Of a stretch of 28,970 nucleotides of DNA, positions 1-8,085 are shown piece after piece (the stretch's first letter is position 1; every line of letters begins with the position of its first letter). The translations under genes and the position numbers were made by a program. The notes below the pieces were generated by a model, which ran no database searches, was not told the origin of the DNA, and saw only the letters and a program-made list of their open reading frames with translations. Source of the DNA: Gammaproteobacteria bacterium (GTDB lineage Bacteria; Pseudomonadota; Gammaproteobacteria; Competibacterales; Competibacteraceae); contig JACKNF010000026.1 in assembly GCA_024234995.1 (NCBI GenBank), positions 1 to 28,970 on the forward strand. Reading direction: 5' to 3'.

Positions 1-592
1 GTTGCAGCGCATCAAGGGCTGTCACTGCATCCATTTCCGGTTGTTCAGCTGGGGTGATCTTGAACAGATCCAGCAAAATAGTGGCTGTGCCATAGGTGCC
101 GCTGACGGCATCACCCACGGCAATGCTCTTGTCGTTTAAGTCTGTCAGTTGCTTGATCTCCGGTGCTTTAGCTAGAACATGCACTTCCTCGTAGTACAGT
201 GGCAGCACCAGTTGCAGCGAGTTAACCAGCTTATTCAATTCCTCGGCGTCCCCATCATCGCTGATAGTTGCTTCGAGTGCGACGAGGCTCAGACTATCGA
301 ATTGGCTCAAACCCAGTTGTAGGCTAGGATACTCATAAACCTTAAAGATGTTTTCCAGTGAACCGGCTGAAGGAATAACCGATAGATCGATCTGGTGACG
401 GCCAGCCAGCTTTCTCAAATCTCGGCCTAATTGATAGTAGGTGCCCGATTCGCGGCCGGTCATCAAGCTGAGTTCGGTGCGATTGGCGGGCGTTGCCGCC
501 GGTTCTGCCGCTTTGAGCGGGCCGGCTAGCCACAGAAGACTTAGGCATAGGCCGGTGCTGAGAAGTAAGCGTTTTTTCAGAGCATTTTTCAT
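1..592 (-). CDS. TAXI family TRAP transporter substrate-binding protein (partial, 3' end beyond window)
   Basis: Reading the minus strand from the ATG at 592 gives an open frame of 197 codons running off the window start. Residues 1-28 look like a signal peptide (MKNALKKRLL, a hydrophobic stretch, then PLKA before AEPAA), so the mature protein should be periplasmic. It continues with LSLMTGRESGTYYQLG, the TAXI-family opening (usually TGxxxGxYYxxG), and later has GDAVSGTYGTA, matching the family's ligand-binding loop. TAXI proteins (COG2358) capture small organic ligands, often dicarboxylates or glutamate, for a TRAP-type secondary permease; the ligand here cannot be told. No permease gene is visible; it could lie outside the window. 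The gene diverges from the cyclic-nucleotide-binding gene at 776. The family call is firm, the substrate open. Confidence 0.85.
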   Translation of the reverse strand, partial: MKNALKKRLLLSTGLCLSLLWLAGPLKAAEPAATPANRTELSLMTGRESGTYYQLGRDLRKLAGRHQIDLSVIPSAGSLENIFKVYEYPSLQLGLSQFDSLSLVALEATISDDGDAEELNKLVNSLQLVLPLYYEEVHVLAKAPEIKQLTDLNDKSIAVGDAVSGTYGTATILLDLFKITPAEQPEMDAVTALDALQ

Positions 593-640
593 CGGATGAG
601 ACACCTTGGTGAGCTGTTACCCTTCTGTTTGACATTGCCG

Positions 641-659
641 CCACGGTTACTAAACGTGG
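641..659. promoter_or_regulatory. Imperfect palindrome in the divergent promoter region (operator candidate)
   Basis: CCACGGTT and AAACGTGG form inverted arms around a 3-base spacer (one mismatched pair per arm) in the 183-base gap between the TAXI gene and the cyclic-nucleotide-binding gene. A TTGACA hexamer (629-634) sits just upstream on the plus strand, but no well-spaced -10 follows it. The position suits an operator for either gene. The binding protein is unknown. Confidence 0.3.
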
Positions 660-775
660 GGAGAATCAATCCTGAATTAAAATCAATTATAGTGTGGCTA
701 TACGCGTTGCGGATATGCCAGGAGGCTCGCAGCGAGCAGCCCATGGCAAATAATAATAGGTGGAGGTGAGGAGTC

Positions 776-1570
776 ATGCCAAAGATCGTCATTGTTAATG
801 TAATTGGATTTCCAGAAAAGGACCGCCGGATGATCCGCAACATTTTATCGGTGGCCAGCAACCAGGATGTGGCCTATCAGATAACAGACAACGGCGGAAA
901 ACCGGCCAATATTTTTATCGTCAACGCTGATGATCCAGGCGCTATGCTGTTCTGGAATGAATATCAACAGGATGCCTTGGAAGCGAGTAGTATTCTGGCG
1001 TCGATGAACCCGATGCTTGAATCCGAGCATGTTTGTATCAAGCGGCCATTAATCGCTAGCCAGTTACATGGGGCGCTGACTCTGGGCAGCGCTTGGGCAG
1101 CGCCCAAACAGCAACGGCCCGATATTATTCTGCAACGGTCGGATATTCTGCGCAAATGCTTCCTGTTTCGCAATTTCTCGCCAGGCCATGTGGAAACGAT
1201 CGTGGCGATGTCGCGCGTTGTGACCCTGCCTAGCAGCTATGTTGTTTTCGAAAAGGGCTCCAACGGCGATGAGATGCTGGTTGTCTTGCACGGACGGCTT
1301 AAAGTAAGCGTCGCCGATGGAGATGGGAAGGAAGTTGTACTGGGTACCGTTGGGCCGGGAGATATCGCCGGCGAGATTGCCATGCTCGACGGACGAGGCC
1401 GCTCGGCGACAGTGACGACGCTGGCGGCTAGCGAATTGCTGGTCATTCATCGAAAAGATTTTATGCCGTTTTTGGAGCAAAATCCCAAGGTAGCCATCGA
1501 TCTGATCATGGTATTGGCGTTACGGTTGCGGCTTAATACTGAGCAACTGGCTGAATTGCTCGACCGTTAG
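776..1570 (+). CDS. Pseudo-receiver plus cyclic-nucleotide-binding domain protein
   Basis: This 264-residue protein has two parts. Residues 1-110 have the rhythm of a response-regulator receiver (IVIVNV, IFIVNADD, SILASMN, then CIKRPL in place of the usual K-P motif), but no clear phosphoacceptor aspartate is visible, so I call it a degenerate receiver (inference). Residues about 127-250 are a cNMP-binding domain with a phosphate-binding cassette GEIAMLDGRGRSATV that keeps the Glu and Arg used to bind cAMP or cGMP in CRP-like proteins. The protein ends soon after, with no helix-turn-helix or enzymatic output domain, so it probably works through a partner. The start is ATG after a strong GGAGGTGAGGA ribosome site. 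It diverges from the TAXI gene and is followed by thrH after 75 bases. Confidence 0.75.
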   Translation: MPKIVIVNVIGFPEKDRRMIRNILSVASNQDVAYQITDNGGKPANIFIVNADDPGAMLFWNEYQQDALEASSILASMNPMLESEHVCIKRPLIASQLHGALTLGSAWAAPKQQRPDIILQRSDILRKCFLFRNFSPGHVETIVAMSRVVTLPSSYVVFEKGSNGDEMLVVLHGRLKVSVADGDGKEVVLGTVGPGDIAGEIAMLDGRGRSATVTTLAASELLVIHRKDFMPFLEQNPKVAIDLIMVLALRLRLNTEQLAELLDR

Positions 1571-1645
1571 TGATCGTCGCAAACTTTGCTTATCGAACCC
1601 CATCAACAGGTCTCAGCGCGCTTGCGTAGACCACAGGAGATTTTC

Positions 1646-2254
1646 ATGGAACTGGCTTGTTTGGACCTGGAAGGGGTCCTGATCCCGGAAATCTGGATCA
1701 ATGTTGCCGAACGCACCGGTATTGAGGGACTGCGGCTGACCACCCGCGATATTCCTGATTATGATCAACTGATGCGGGGCCGGTTGGCGTTGCTGGATCA
1801 GCATGGACTCAAGTTATCTGACATCCAGCAGGTGATTGCCGGGATGGGGCCGCTGGAGGGAGCATGTGAGTTCCTTGACTGGTTACGCGAGCGGTTCCAA
1901 GTGGTGATTTTGTCGGATACCTATTATGAATTCGCTTTGCCATTGATGCGGTGTTTGGGTTGGCCAACTTTATTTTGCCACCGGTTGGAAGTCGTGGATG
2001 ACCGGGTGACCGGTTATGTTCTGCGGCAGCCTGATTCCAAGCGCAAGGCCGTGCAAGCGTTTCATCAGCTCAATTTTCGCGTGATCGCTGCGGGCGACTC
2101 TTACAACGATACCGCGATGCTGGCGGAAGCTGAGGCCGGCATTCTATTTCGTCCACCGCAAAATGTGATTGACGAATTCCCGCAGTTTCCAGTGGCGCGG
2201 ACCTTTGATGAGATGCGTGAAGCCTTTCACCAAGCCCGTTTGCGGTTGCTTTGA
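1646..2254 (+). CDS. thrH: Bifunctional phosphoserine phosphatase / homoserine phosphotransferase ThrH
   Basis: A 202-residue HAD-superfamily enzyme that opens MELACLDLEGVLIPEIW, the characteristic ThrH N-terminus with LDLEGV in place of the usual DxDxT. Other HAD motifs follow: VVILSDTYYEF (motif II), SKRKAVQAF (motif III lysine) and AAGDSYNDTAML (motif IV). ThrH of Pseudomonas aeruginosa dephosphorylates phosphoserine and can transfer the phosphate to homoserine, linking serine and threonine synthesis in the cytoplasm. An in-frame TTG start at 1586 would add 20 residues, but the ATG at 1646 follows ACAGGAGA at good spacing and matches the known family start and length, so I use it. It lies between the cNMP-binding gene and ppx on the same strand. 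Confidence 0.9.
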   Translation: MELACLDLEGVLIPEIWINVAERTGIEGLRLTTRDIPDYDQLMRGRLALLDQHGLKLSDIQQVIAGMGPLEGACEFLDWLRERFQVVILSDTYYEFALPLMRCLGWPTLFCHRLEVVDDRVTGYVLRQPDSKRKAVQAFHQLNFRVIAAGDSYNDTAMLAEAEAGILFRPPQNVIDEFPQFPVARTFDEMREAFHQARLRLL

Positions 2255-2298
2255 GATTTCCAGAGGATTGCGGCCGGGTTTTGGTTTGATTAGGGGTG

Positions 2299-2304
2299 TA
2301 TAAA
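2299..2304 (+). promoter_or_regulatory. Possible -10 element (TATAAA) for ppx
   Basis: TATAAA lies about 47 bases upstream of the ppx GTG start in the 96-base gap after thrH. No convincing -35 hexamer sits at 16-18 bases, so this is a weak single-element call. Confidence 0.3.
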
Positions 2305-2350
2305 GCCGCCGCTAGTAGATCAAAAAATTATTCAAAATAAGGACTATTCC

Positions 2351-3841
2351 GTGTCTTCCGATATTGTTGCTGCAATTGACCTGGGTTCCAACAGTTTCCA
2401 TATGATCGTCGCCCGTATCGCTAACGGGCAGGTGCAGACGCTGGACCGGCTACGGGAGATGGTGCAGTTGGCTGCGGGCCTCGATAGCAGGAACCGGCTG
2501 TCTGAAGAGTCGCAATTGCGTGCTTTGGATTGTCTGGCGCGCTTTGGCCAGCGGTTGCGGCAAATTCCGCCGGAGCAGTTGCGCGTGGTCGGCACCAACA
2601 CCTTGCGGCAGGCGCGCAATAGTACCGTGTTTTTGGCGCGGGCCGAGGCGGTTCTGGGACACAATATTGAGACCATCAGCGGCCAGGAAGAGGCGCGCTT
2701 GATCTATTTAGGGGTCGTTCACAATGTGGCCGATGCGGCTGGCCAGCGCCTGGTGGTGGATATTGGGGGCGGCAGCACCGAATTAATCCTCGGTGAGAAA
2801 TTTGAGATCCATCATTTGACCAGCCTCAAGATGGGTTGCGTCAGTCTGAGCCGCTCCTGTTTCGATAAGGGACGAATCACCGAGTCACGGATGCGTGAGG
2901 CAGAACTGCTGGTGCAGTTGAAACTGGAACCGGTGCGCGAGGAATTCCGTGATCAGGGCTGGCAAGTGGCAACTGGCGCTTCGGGGACGATCAAGGCTAT
3001 TCAGGATGTTGTCGCGCGGGAAGGCTGGAGCCGTGAAGGAATTACCCTGGAGGCATTACGGCGGCTGCGCGCTGCCTTGCTGGAAGCTGGCCGGCCCGAG
3101 ACCATGGCGGCTCGCTGGCAATTGGAACCGGCCCGTGCTCAGGTTTTTGCTGGCGGATTTGTGGTGTTGCATGGCTTATGCGAAGCGCTGGGTGTAGAAC
3201 GCATGGAGGTATCGGAAGGAGCCTTACGGGAAGGGGTGATTTACGATCTACTGGGCCGTATCCGTCATGAAGATGTCCGGGATCGCACCATCGCCACGGT
3301 GATTGACCGCTATGACTTAGACAAAGCGCAGGCTGAACGGGTGAGCGCAACCGCCTGGATGCTGCTCAACCAGGTGCGCGATGCCTGGCATCTGTCAGCG
3401 GAAGAATTAGCGCATAACCTGGAGTGGGCCGCCCGGCTGCATGAAATCGGGTTGCTGTTGACGCATGACCAATATCATAAGCACGGCGCCTATATTCTTG
3501 AACACGCGGATCTGCCTGGTTTTTCTCAGAGTGACCAAATATTGCTGGCTACGCTGGTGCGCCGTCATCGGCGGGGGTTTCCCGCGAAGGCATTCGAGCA
3601 TCTGCCCAAGGAACGGGCGCTGCTGGCTCAGCGGTTGTGTGTGCTGCTGCGCTTGGCCGTGGTATTGCACCGGGGCCGTAGCCGGCATGCGTTGCCGATG
3701 TTGAGTCTTCAGGTAAACCGGCAACAGTTGGCGTTGCGCTTTCCCGAAGGGTGGCTCGATGCGAACCCGCTGACCCAAGCGGATTTGGACGCTGAAGCAC
3801 GGTATTTGAAAAAAGCCGGGTTTCGATTGGCGTTTAGCTGA
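2351..3841 (+). CDS. ppx: Exopolyphosphatase (Ppx/GppA family)
   Basis: This 496-residue protein has the ASKHA-fold phosphate loops of Ppx/GppA enzymes: AAIDLGSNSFHMIVA near residues 7-21 and VVDIGGGSTELI near 138-149, with EEARLIYLGV between them. The C-terminal third has the HD-like region of long-form Ppx (LHEIGLLLTHDQYHKHG, then LVRRHRRG). Length is close to the roughly 500 residues of the E. coli enzymes. The enzyme releases orthophosphate from the ends of polyphosphate; a GppA role on pppGpp cannot be excluded from sequence. The start is GTG at 2351 with AAGGA seven bases before it. No ppk lies beside it in the window. It converges on the desaturase-family gene with only four bases between the stops. 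Confidence 0.88.
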   Translation: MSSDIVAAIDLGSNSFHMIVARIANGQVQTLDRLREMVQLAAGLDSRNRLSEESQLRALDCLARFGQRLRQIPPEQLRVVGTNTLRQARNSTVFLARAEAVLGHNIETISGQEEARLIYLGVVHNVADAAGQRLVVDIGGGSTELILGEKFEIHHLTSLKMGCVSLSRSCFDKGRITESRMREAELLVQLKLEPVREEFRDQGWQVATGASGTIKAIQDVVAREGWSREGITLEALRRLRAALLEAGRPETMAARWQLEPARAQVFAGGFVVLHGLCEALGVERMEVSEGALREGVIYDLLGRIRHEDVRDRTIATVIDRYDLDKAQAERVSATAWMLLNQVRDAWHLSAEELAHNLEWAARLHEIGLLLTHDQYHKHGAYILEHADLPGFSQSDQILLATLVRRHRRGFPAKAFEHLPKERALLAQRLCVLLRLAVVLHRGRSRHALPMLSLQVNRQQLALRFPEGWLDANPLTQADLDAEARYLKKAGFRLAFS

Positions 3842-3845
3842 ACGG

Positions 3846-3893
3846 CTACCTTCCCTCTTCTGGCGGGGGAAGGTTAGGGTGCGGGGTAAGAGG
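3846..3893. repeat. Repeat-like palindrome between convergent genes; possible bidirectional terminator
   Basis: CCTTCCC (3849-3855) and GGGAAGG (3867-3873) form a 7-bp stem, followed by a TTAGGGTGCGGGGTAAGAGG-like tail. I recognise the type: dispersed GGGGAAGG/CACCCCAACCC elements common between genes in many proteobacteria. Here it lies over the 3' end of the desaturase gene, so its last 15 or so codons (reading LTPHPNLPPPEEGR) come from the element. It may end transcription from both sides. No other copy was seen in this window. Confidence 0.5.
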
Positions 3894-4700
3894 CGCCGGT
3901 TCAGCATTTAGGAAGGGTTGCAGCAGTAACCCATACAATCGGGTGGCGCGCCAATCACAAAAGTACCCGAGGCCGATGGTCATGCTGGTATGGCCCTCGT
4001 GCGGCTGATCCCGGTAGGTGCCAAACAGCCGGTCCCACCACGGCAGGTTAAAACCAAAGTTGCTATCGGTTTCTTCGGCACGCACCGAATGATGAACCCG
4101 GTGCATGTCCGGGGTAACCAGCATCCAGCGTAGCGCCTGATCCCAGCGCTTCGGCAATTCGACGTTGCCGTGGTTGAACATGGCGGTCGCGTTCAAGATG
4201 ACCTCAAATAGCATCACTGCGACCGGCGGCGCGCCCAATAATACGACGACCGCCAGTTTGACCAGCATCGACAACACAATCTCCAATGGATGGAAACGCA
4301 GAGCGGTCGTGACATCGAAGTCCAGATCGGTGTGGTGCATCCGGTGTAGCCGCCACAACGCGGGAACTTTGTGGAACACCACATGCTGGGTGTAGATCAC
4401 CAGGTCCAATAGCAGCAACGAGGCGATAAACGCCAGCCAAAACGGGGTATTCAATACATGAAATAGACCCCAGCCGTTTACTGCCGCCAGACCGGCTGCA
4501 CCGGTTGCGAGTACCGGAAACACCAATCGCAGCACGATGCTATCCACCATGATAATGCCTAGATTGGCTGGCCATCGCCGGATTCTCGATAGCACCAATG
4601 GCCGGCGCGGCCAGCGCCATTCCCATAACATCATGGCCAGTAGCACGGCAAAGAAGCAGCCAAGCCGGAAAGGGATTTCGTGCTGAAGCAGATCAGTCAT
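3846..4700 (-). CDS. Sterol desaturase / fatty acid hydroxylase family membrane di-iron protein
   Basis: A 284-residue membrane protein with the eight-histidine pattern of the fatty acid hydroxylase superfamily: HVVFH, then HRMHH, NHGN, and HRVHH. Several hydrophobic segments cover residues 13-32, 45-75 and 85-105. The sequence FGFNLPWWDRLFGTYRDQP after the last histidine box is typical of bacterial members. Such proteins hydroxylate or desaturate lipids using two irons and oxygen at the inner membrane; the lipid substrate here is unknown. The last 15 or so residues look like translated intergenic repeat rather than native protein. It starts at ATG 4700 and diverges from hemB over 79 bases. 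Confidence 0.85.
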   Translation of the reverse strand: MTDLLQHEIPFRLGCFFAVLLAMMLWEWRWPRRPLVLSRIRRWPANLGIIMVDSIVLRLVFPVLATGAAGLAAVNGWGLFHVLNTPFWLAFIASLLLLDLVIYTQHVVFHKVPALWRLHRMHHTDLDFDVTTALRFHPLEIVLSMLVKLAVVVLLGAPPVAVMLFEVILNATAMFNHGNVELPKRWDQALRWMLVTPDMHRVHHSVRAEETDSNFGFNLPWWDRLFGTYRDQPHEGHTSMTIGLGYFCDWRATRLYGLLLQPFLNAEPAPLTPHPNLPPPEEGR

Positions 4701-4719
4701 GCCAGAACTCCATGCGGTT

Positions 4720-4725
4720 TATAAT
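4720..4725 (+). promoter_or_regulatory. Likely -10 element (TATAAT) of the hemB cluster
   Basis: A perfect TATAAT lies 55 bases upstream of the hemB GTG start, in the short divergent gap. The hexamer 17 bases upstream is a poor -35, so the promoter may depend on an activator or be weak. Confidence 0.45.
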
Positions 4726-4779
4726 GCGCCCTGCTGTGAAGGCGACCCTCTTTGACCATCTACCTCCGAGGATATTCCG

Positions 4780-5802
4780 GTGTCCCGATTACCCCAAATT
4801 ATTCCTGGCCAGTTTCCCGGCGCCCGGCCGCGCCGGATGCGCCGCGACGGCTTCTCGCGGCGGCTGATGCAGGAGACCGTGTTGACCGCCGCCGATCTCA
4901 TCCAGCCATTGTTTGTGATCGAAGGTCAGCAACGCCGCGAACCTGTCGCGTCAATGCCAGGTGTGGAGCGATTGACCGTTGATGAGTTGCTGCACGAAGC
5001 CGAGCGGTTAGCCAGGCTGGGGGTGCCTGCTGTGGCGTTGTTTCCGGTTACGCCGCTGGAAGCCAAGTCACTGGACGCTGCTGAATCGTATAATCCCGAT
5101 GGTTTGGTGCAGCGGGCGGTGCGCGCTCTCAAAAAGGCATTGCCTGAACTGGGTGTGATCACCGATGTCGCACTGGACCCGTTTACGAGTCACGGTCAGG
5201 ACGGGCTGATCGACGGCTCTGGTTATGTGCTGAACGATGAGACCGTGGCGGTGCTGGTTAAACAGGCGCTGTCTCACGCCGGGGCCGGGGCCGATATCGT
5301 AGCGCCTTCGGACATGATGGATGGACGGATTGCTGCCATCCGCGAAGCGCTGGAGTCCAATGATTTCATCCATACCCGGATTCTCGCCTATTCCGCTAAG
5401 TATGCATCCAGCTTCTATGGGCCATTCCGCGATGCCGTCGGTTCGGCGGGTGCATTGGGCAAGGGCAATAAATACAGTTACCAGATGGACCCGGCCAACA
5501 GCGATGAGGCGTTGCGCGAGGTGGCGATGGATCTGGAGGAGGGGGCCGATATGGTGATGATTAAGCCCGGAATGCCCTATTTGGACATCGTGCGCCGGGT
5601 CAAAGATCAATTCGCCGCGCCTACCTTTGTTTACCAGGTCAGCGGTGAATACGCCATGTTGCTGGCAGCGGCACGCAACGGCTGGCTTGATGAGCAAGCG
5701 GTGGTGATGGAATCGTTGCTAGCGATCAAGCGGGCCGGGGCAGACGCCATCTTGACCTATTTTGCCGGTCCGGCGGCGGGCTGGTTGCGGCAGGGATCAT
5801 GA
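4780..5802 (+). CDS. hemB: Delta-aminolevulinic acid dehydratase (porphobilinogen synthase)
   Basis: The 340-residue protein carries the full HemB signature. Two lysines are placed as in the active site: K207 in SAKYASSFYGPFRDA and K262 in MVMIKPGMPYLD. The metal loop at about residues 129-142 reads DVALDPFTSHGQDG, so the cysteines of zinc enzymes are absent; this is the magnesium/Pseudomonas-type enzyme. It condenses two 5-aminolevulinate molecules to porphobilinogen in cytoplasmic tetrapyrrole synthesis. The GTG start follows CGAGGAT at seven bases and gives the usual length. Its stop overlaps the next gene's start (ATGA), so the two are translationally coupled. It heads the hemB - unknown - aroE cluster. 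Confidence 0.97.
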   Translation: MSRLPQIIPGQFPGARPRRMRRDGFSRRLMQETVLTAADLIQPLFVIEGQQRREPVASMPGVERLTVDELLHEAERLARLGVPAVALFPVTPLEAKSLDAAESYNPDGLVQRAVRALKKALPELGVITDVALDPFTSHGQDGLIDGSGYVLNDETVAVLVKQALSHAGAGADIVAPSDMMDGRIAAIREALESNDFIHTRILAYSAKYASSFYGPFRDAVGSAGALGKGNKYSYQMDPANSDEALREVAMDLEEGADMVMIKPGMPYLDIVRRVKDQFAAPTFVYQVSGEYAMLLAAARNGWLDEQAVVMESLLAIKRAGADAILTYFAGPAAGWLRQGS

Positions 5803-6488
5803 AAAACGGGAAAGTGTGGGCGCTGGCAGCGCTGGGCGTTGCCCTGAGCGTATTCTTTCTGGCGATCATGCGTCCGCCGGGCGGCCAGTCCTCGCCGCCC
5901 GGTCAGGACTTACCCTGGCAGATCACCGTCCGTCCGGATGGTGCATCGCTGACCGTGTTTGGATTGACCTTGGGTGAGAGCACGCTGCGGGATGGGGTGA
6001 ATAAACTGGGCCGGCGTTATGAATTAGGTGTATTTGAGGATAAGGCAGGGCGGTTGGGCTTAGAAGGGTATTTCCGGGATACGGTCCTTGGTGGATTGAA
6101 TGCACGGCTGGTATTGCCAGCGCAACTGCCGGAATCGGCGCTGGCGGTGTTGAAAGCCCATGCGGGCGAAGGTGAACCGGCGGTTAACCAGGGCCGCCGC
6201 TATCCAGTTATCGAGGCTGATCATGATTTGGCTTTAAGCGCGGTGATCACCGCCATCACCTATTTGCCTGTGGTCAAGCTGGATGCCGGACTGGTGCGTC
6301 AACGTTTCGGCGAACCGGCAGAAAAAATTACCGTTCCGGATGGCGCGCACTGGCTGTATCCGGCGCTGGGTTTGGATTTATTGCTGGGCGATAATGGTGG
6401 AGCCTTGCTGCAATATGTGCCGCCAGCGGAGTTCGAACAACGGTTGCACGCACCGTTGCGTGAAGCTGAAAATGAAGGAAAGCCATGA
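5799..6488 (+). CDS. Membrane-anchored protein of unknown function between hemB and aroE
   Basis: I do not recognise this 229-residue protein. Residues 6-24 (VWALAALGVALSVFFLAIM) form a single N-terminal membrane segment followed by a proline/serine-rich linker (RPPGGQSSPPGQ), so the rest is probably periplasmic. There is no lipobox cysteine. The body is an alpha/beta-looking domain with ITVRPDGASLTVFGLTLG near 42-59 and a later segment VRQRFGEPAEKI, then WLYPALGLDLLLG. Both ends overlap neighbours by ATGA: with the hemB stop at 5799 and the aroE start at 6485. The tight coupling suggests steady co-expression, but gives no specific function. It could be a conserved housekeeping envelope protein. 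Confidence 0.75.
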   Translation: MKNGKVWALAALGVALSVFFLAIMRPPGGQSSPPGQDLPWQITVRPDGASLTVFGLTLGESTLRDGVNKLGRRYELGVFEDKAGRLGLEGYFRDTVLGGLNARLVLPAQLPESALAVLKAHAGEGEPAVNQGRRYPVIEADHDLALSAVITAITYLPVVKLDAGLVRQRFGEPAEKITVPDGAHWLYPALGLDLLLGDNGGALLQYVPPAEFEQRLHAPLREAENEGKP

Positions 6489-7309
6489 CCCTGCAACCCG
6501 ACCAATACGCCGTAATGGGCCACCCCATCGCCCACAGCCAATCCCCGCGGATTCACACCCTGTTCGCCGCTCAGACCGGCCAGAATCTGGAATACCGTGC
6601 CATTCTGGTCGAACCAGGCGGCTTCGCGGCGGCGGCGCGCGCCTTTCATGCCGCTGGCGGCAAGGGTCTGAATGTGACTGTTCCCTTCAAGCAGGATGCC
6701 TGGGTGTTCGCTGATATTCTGAGCGCCCGCGCCGAGCGGGCCGGGGCAGTGAATACCTTGATTTTCGGGCCAGGCGGCGTGCGGGGCGACAACACCGACG
6801 GGCCGGGACTGGCGCGCGATTTAACCGTCAATCACCGTTATCCGCTGGCAGGAAAACGGATTCTGTTGCTGGGCGCAGGCGGCGCAGCGCGCGGGGTACT
6901 GCAATCGTTGCTGGCGGAACAGCCGGGACAATTGGTTATCGCCAATCGCACGGCGGAAAAGGCGTTAGGACTGGCCCTGCGCTTTAGCGGCTTGGGGCGC
7001 GTGTCGGCGTGCGGTTTTTCCGAACTGGCCGGGCGGCGGTTCGATCTGATCATCAACGCCACTGCCGCCGGTCTGGACGATGCGGTTCCGCCCTTGCCGG
7101 ACGATGTGCTGGCGGCGGAGGGCTGGTGCTACGACCTGATGTATGGCCGGGAACCCACCGCTTTTGTCCGCTGGGGCCGGGCACATGGAGCCGTTCAGTC
7201 CTTGGATGGGTTGGGGATGCTGGTCGAGCAGGCGGCAGAGTCCTTTCATCTGTGGCGCGGGGTATGGCCGGAGACCGGACCCGTGATCGCCGCGCTCCGG
7301 GAAGGTTGA
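6485..7309 (+). CDS. aroE: Shikimate 5-dehydrogenase
   Basis: A 274-residue NADP-dependent dehydrogenase reducing 3-dehydroshikimate to shikimate in the cytoplasmic aromatic amino acid pathway. The substrate-site motifs are present: GHPIAHSQSPRIH at residues 13-25, NVTVPFKQDA with the catalytic lysine near residue 66, and GDNTDGPGL with the catalytic aspartate near 102. The nucleotide-binding glycine loop is GAGGAARGV, followed by IANRT, which usually indicates NADP preference. The C-terminal DGLGMLVEQAAESFHLW is also typical. The start overlaps the stop of the upstream unknown gene (ATGA). The gene converges on the TSUP permease with a single base between them and no visible terminator. Confidence 0.96.
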   Translation: MTLQPDQYAVMGHPIAHSQSPRIHTLFAAQTGQNLEYRAILVEPGGFAAAARAFHAAGGKGLNVTVPFKQDAWVFADILSARAERAGAVNTLIFGPGGVRGDNTDGPGLARDLTVNHRYPLAGKRILLLGAGGAARGVLQSLLAEQPGQLVIANRTAEKALGLALRFSGLGRVSACGFSELAGRRFDLIINATAAGLDDAVPPLPDDVLAAEGWCYDLMYGREPTAFVRWGRAHGAVQSLDGLGMLVEQAAESFHLWRGVWPETGPVIAALREG

Positions 7310-7310
7310 G

Positions 7311-8081
7311 CTACCCCGTGACCAGGAGCCGTCCGGCCATCAGCACCACCACCAGCAGAAATACGGGACGGATAAACGGCGCGCCGTAGCGAATAGCGCT
7401 CTGCGCGCCGAGGAATGCGCCGCACATCAACAATGCGCCCATGCTGAGACCAATGGTGTAGTCGATATTGCCGAGAATAGTGAAAGTCAGCAACGCAGTC
7501 AGGTTACTGATGAAATTCATGAACCGGGCTACCCCGGCGGCGGCCACCAAGTCGAGGTGGAACAGCTTCATCGCCGCCGCCATCCAGAATGCCCCGGTGC
7601 CAGGGCCGATAAAACCATCGTAAAAGCCAATCAGGCCGCCAGCGGTCAGCTGGACACTGCGCGGTTGCGCCGCAGGTGGTTCCAGGGGAGTGATGACCGG
7701 GAGGTGAGCGCGGCGCGGCCAGATCAGATAGACCGATGCCAGCAGGATGGCCAGCGGCAGCAGTTTTTTCAATACACCGGCACTCATCAGGTAGATCAAC
7801 ACCGCTCCGGTTAACGCGCCAGCAAACGTCCCGAAGCTCATCGCCCGCCACAGGGCCGGTTGAAACAACCCTTTACGGATGAAGGTCAGCGAGGCGCTGA
7901 AGGTGCCAAACGTGCCGATCAGCTTGTTAGTGCCCACTACCAAGTGGGGTGGCATCCCGATGCTTAAAAGGGCTGGCATGACCAGCATTCCACCGCCGCC
8001 GGCGACGGCGTCGATAAAGCCCGCCACCAAAGCGATCGCACCTAACAGTAGCAAGGTGGCAAAATCAGGGGGTAACTCCAT
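7311..8081 (-). CDS. TSUP (TauE/SafE) family permease
   Basis: A 256-residue hydrophobic protein with about eight membrane segments. It has the duplicated TSUP motifs: FIDAVAGGGGMLVMPALL near residues 22-39 and, in the second half, GFYDGFIGPGTGAFWMAA, with the family phrase VVGTNKLIGTFGTFSAS. TSUP (COG0730) members move sulfite, sulfoacetate or other organosulfur or carboxylate anions; the substrate cannot be read from sequence. Its ATG lies four bases after the otsB stop, so it is the last gene of a probable lldR - otsB - TSUP unit beside the lactate genes. A role in carboxylate movement is possible but is only inferred from the neighbours. Confidence 0.85.
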   Translation of the reverse strand: MELPPDFATLLLLGAIALVAGFIDAVAGGGGMLVMPALLSIGMPPHLVVGTNKLIGTFGTFSASLTFIRKGLFQPALWRAMSFGTFAGALTGAVLIYLMSAGVLKKLLPLAILLASVYLIWPRRAHLPVITPLEPPAAQPRSVQLTAGGLIGFYDGFIGPGTGAFWMAAAMKLFHLDLVAAAGVARFMNFISNLTALLTFTILGNIDYTIGLSMGALLMCGAFLGAQSAIRYGAPFIRPVFLLVVVLMAGRLLVTG

Positions 8082-8085
8082 GAAG

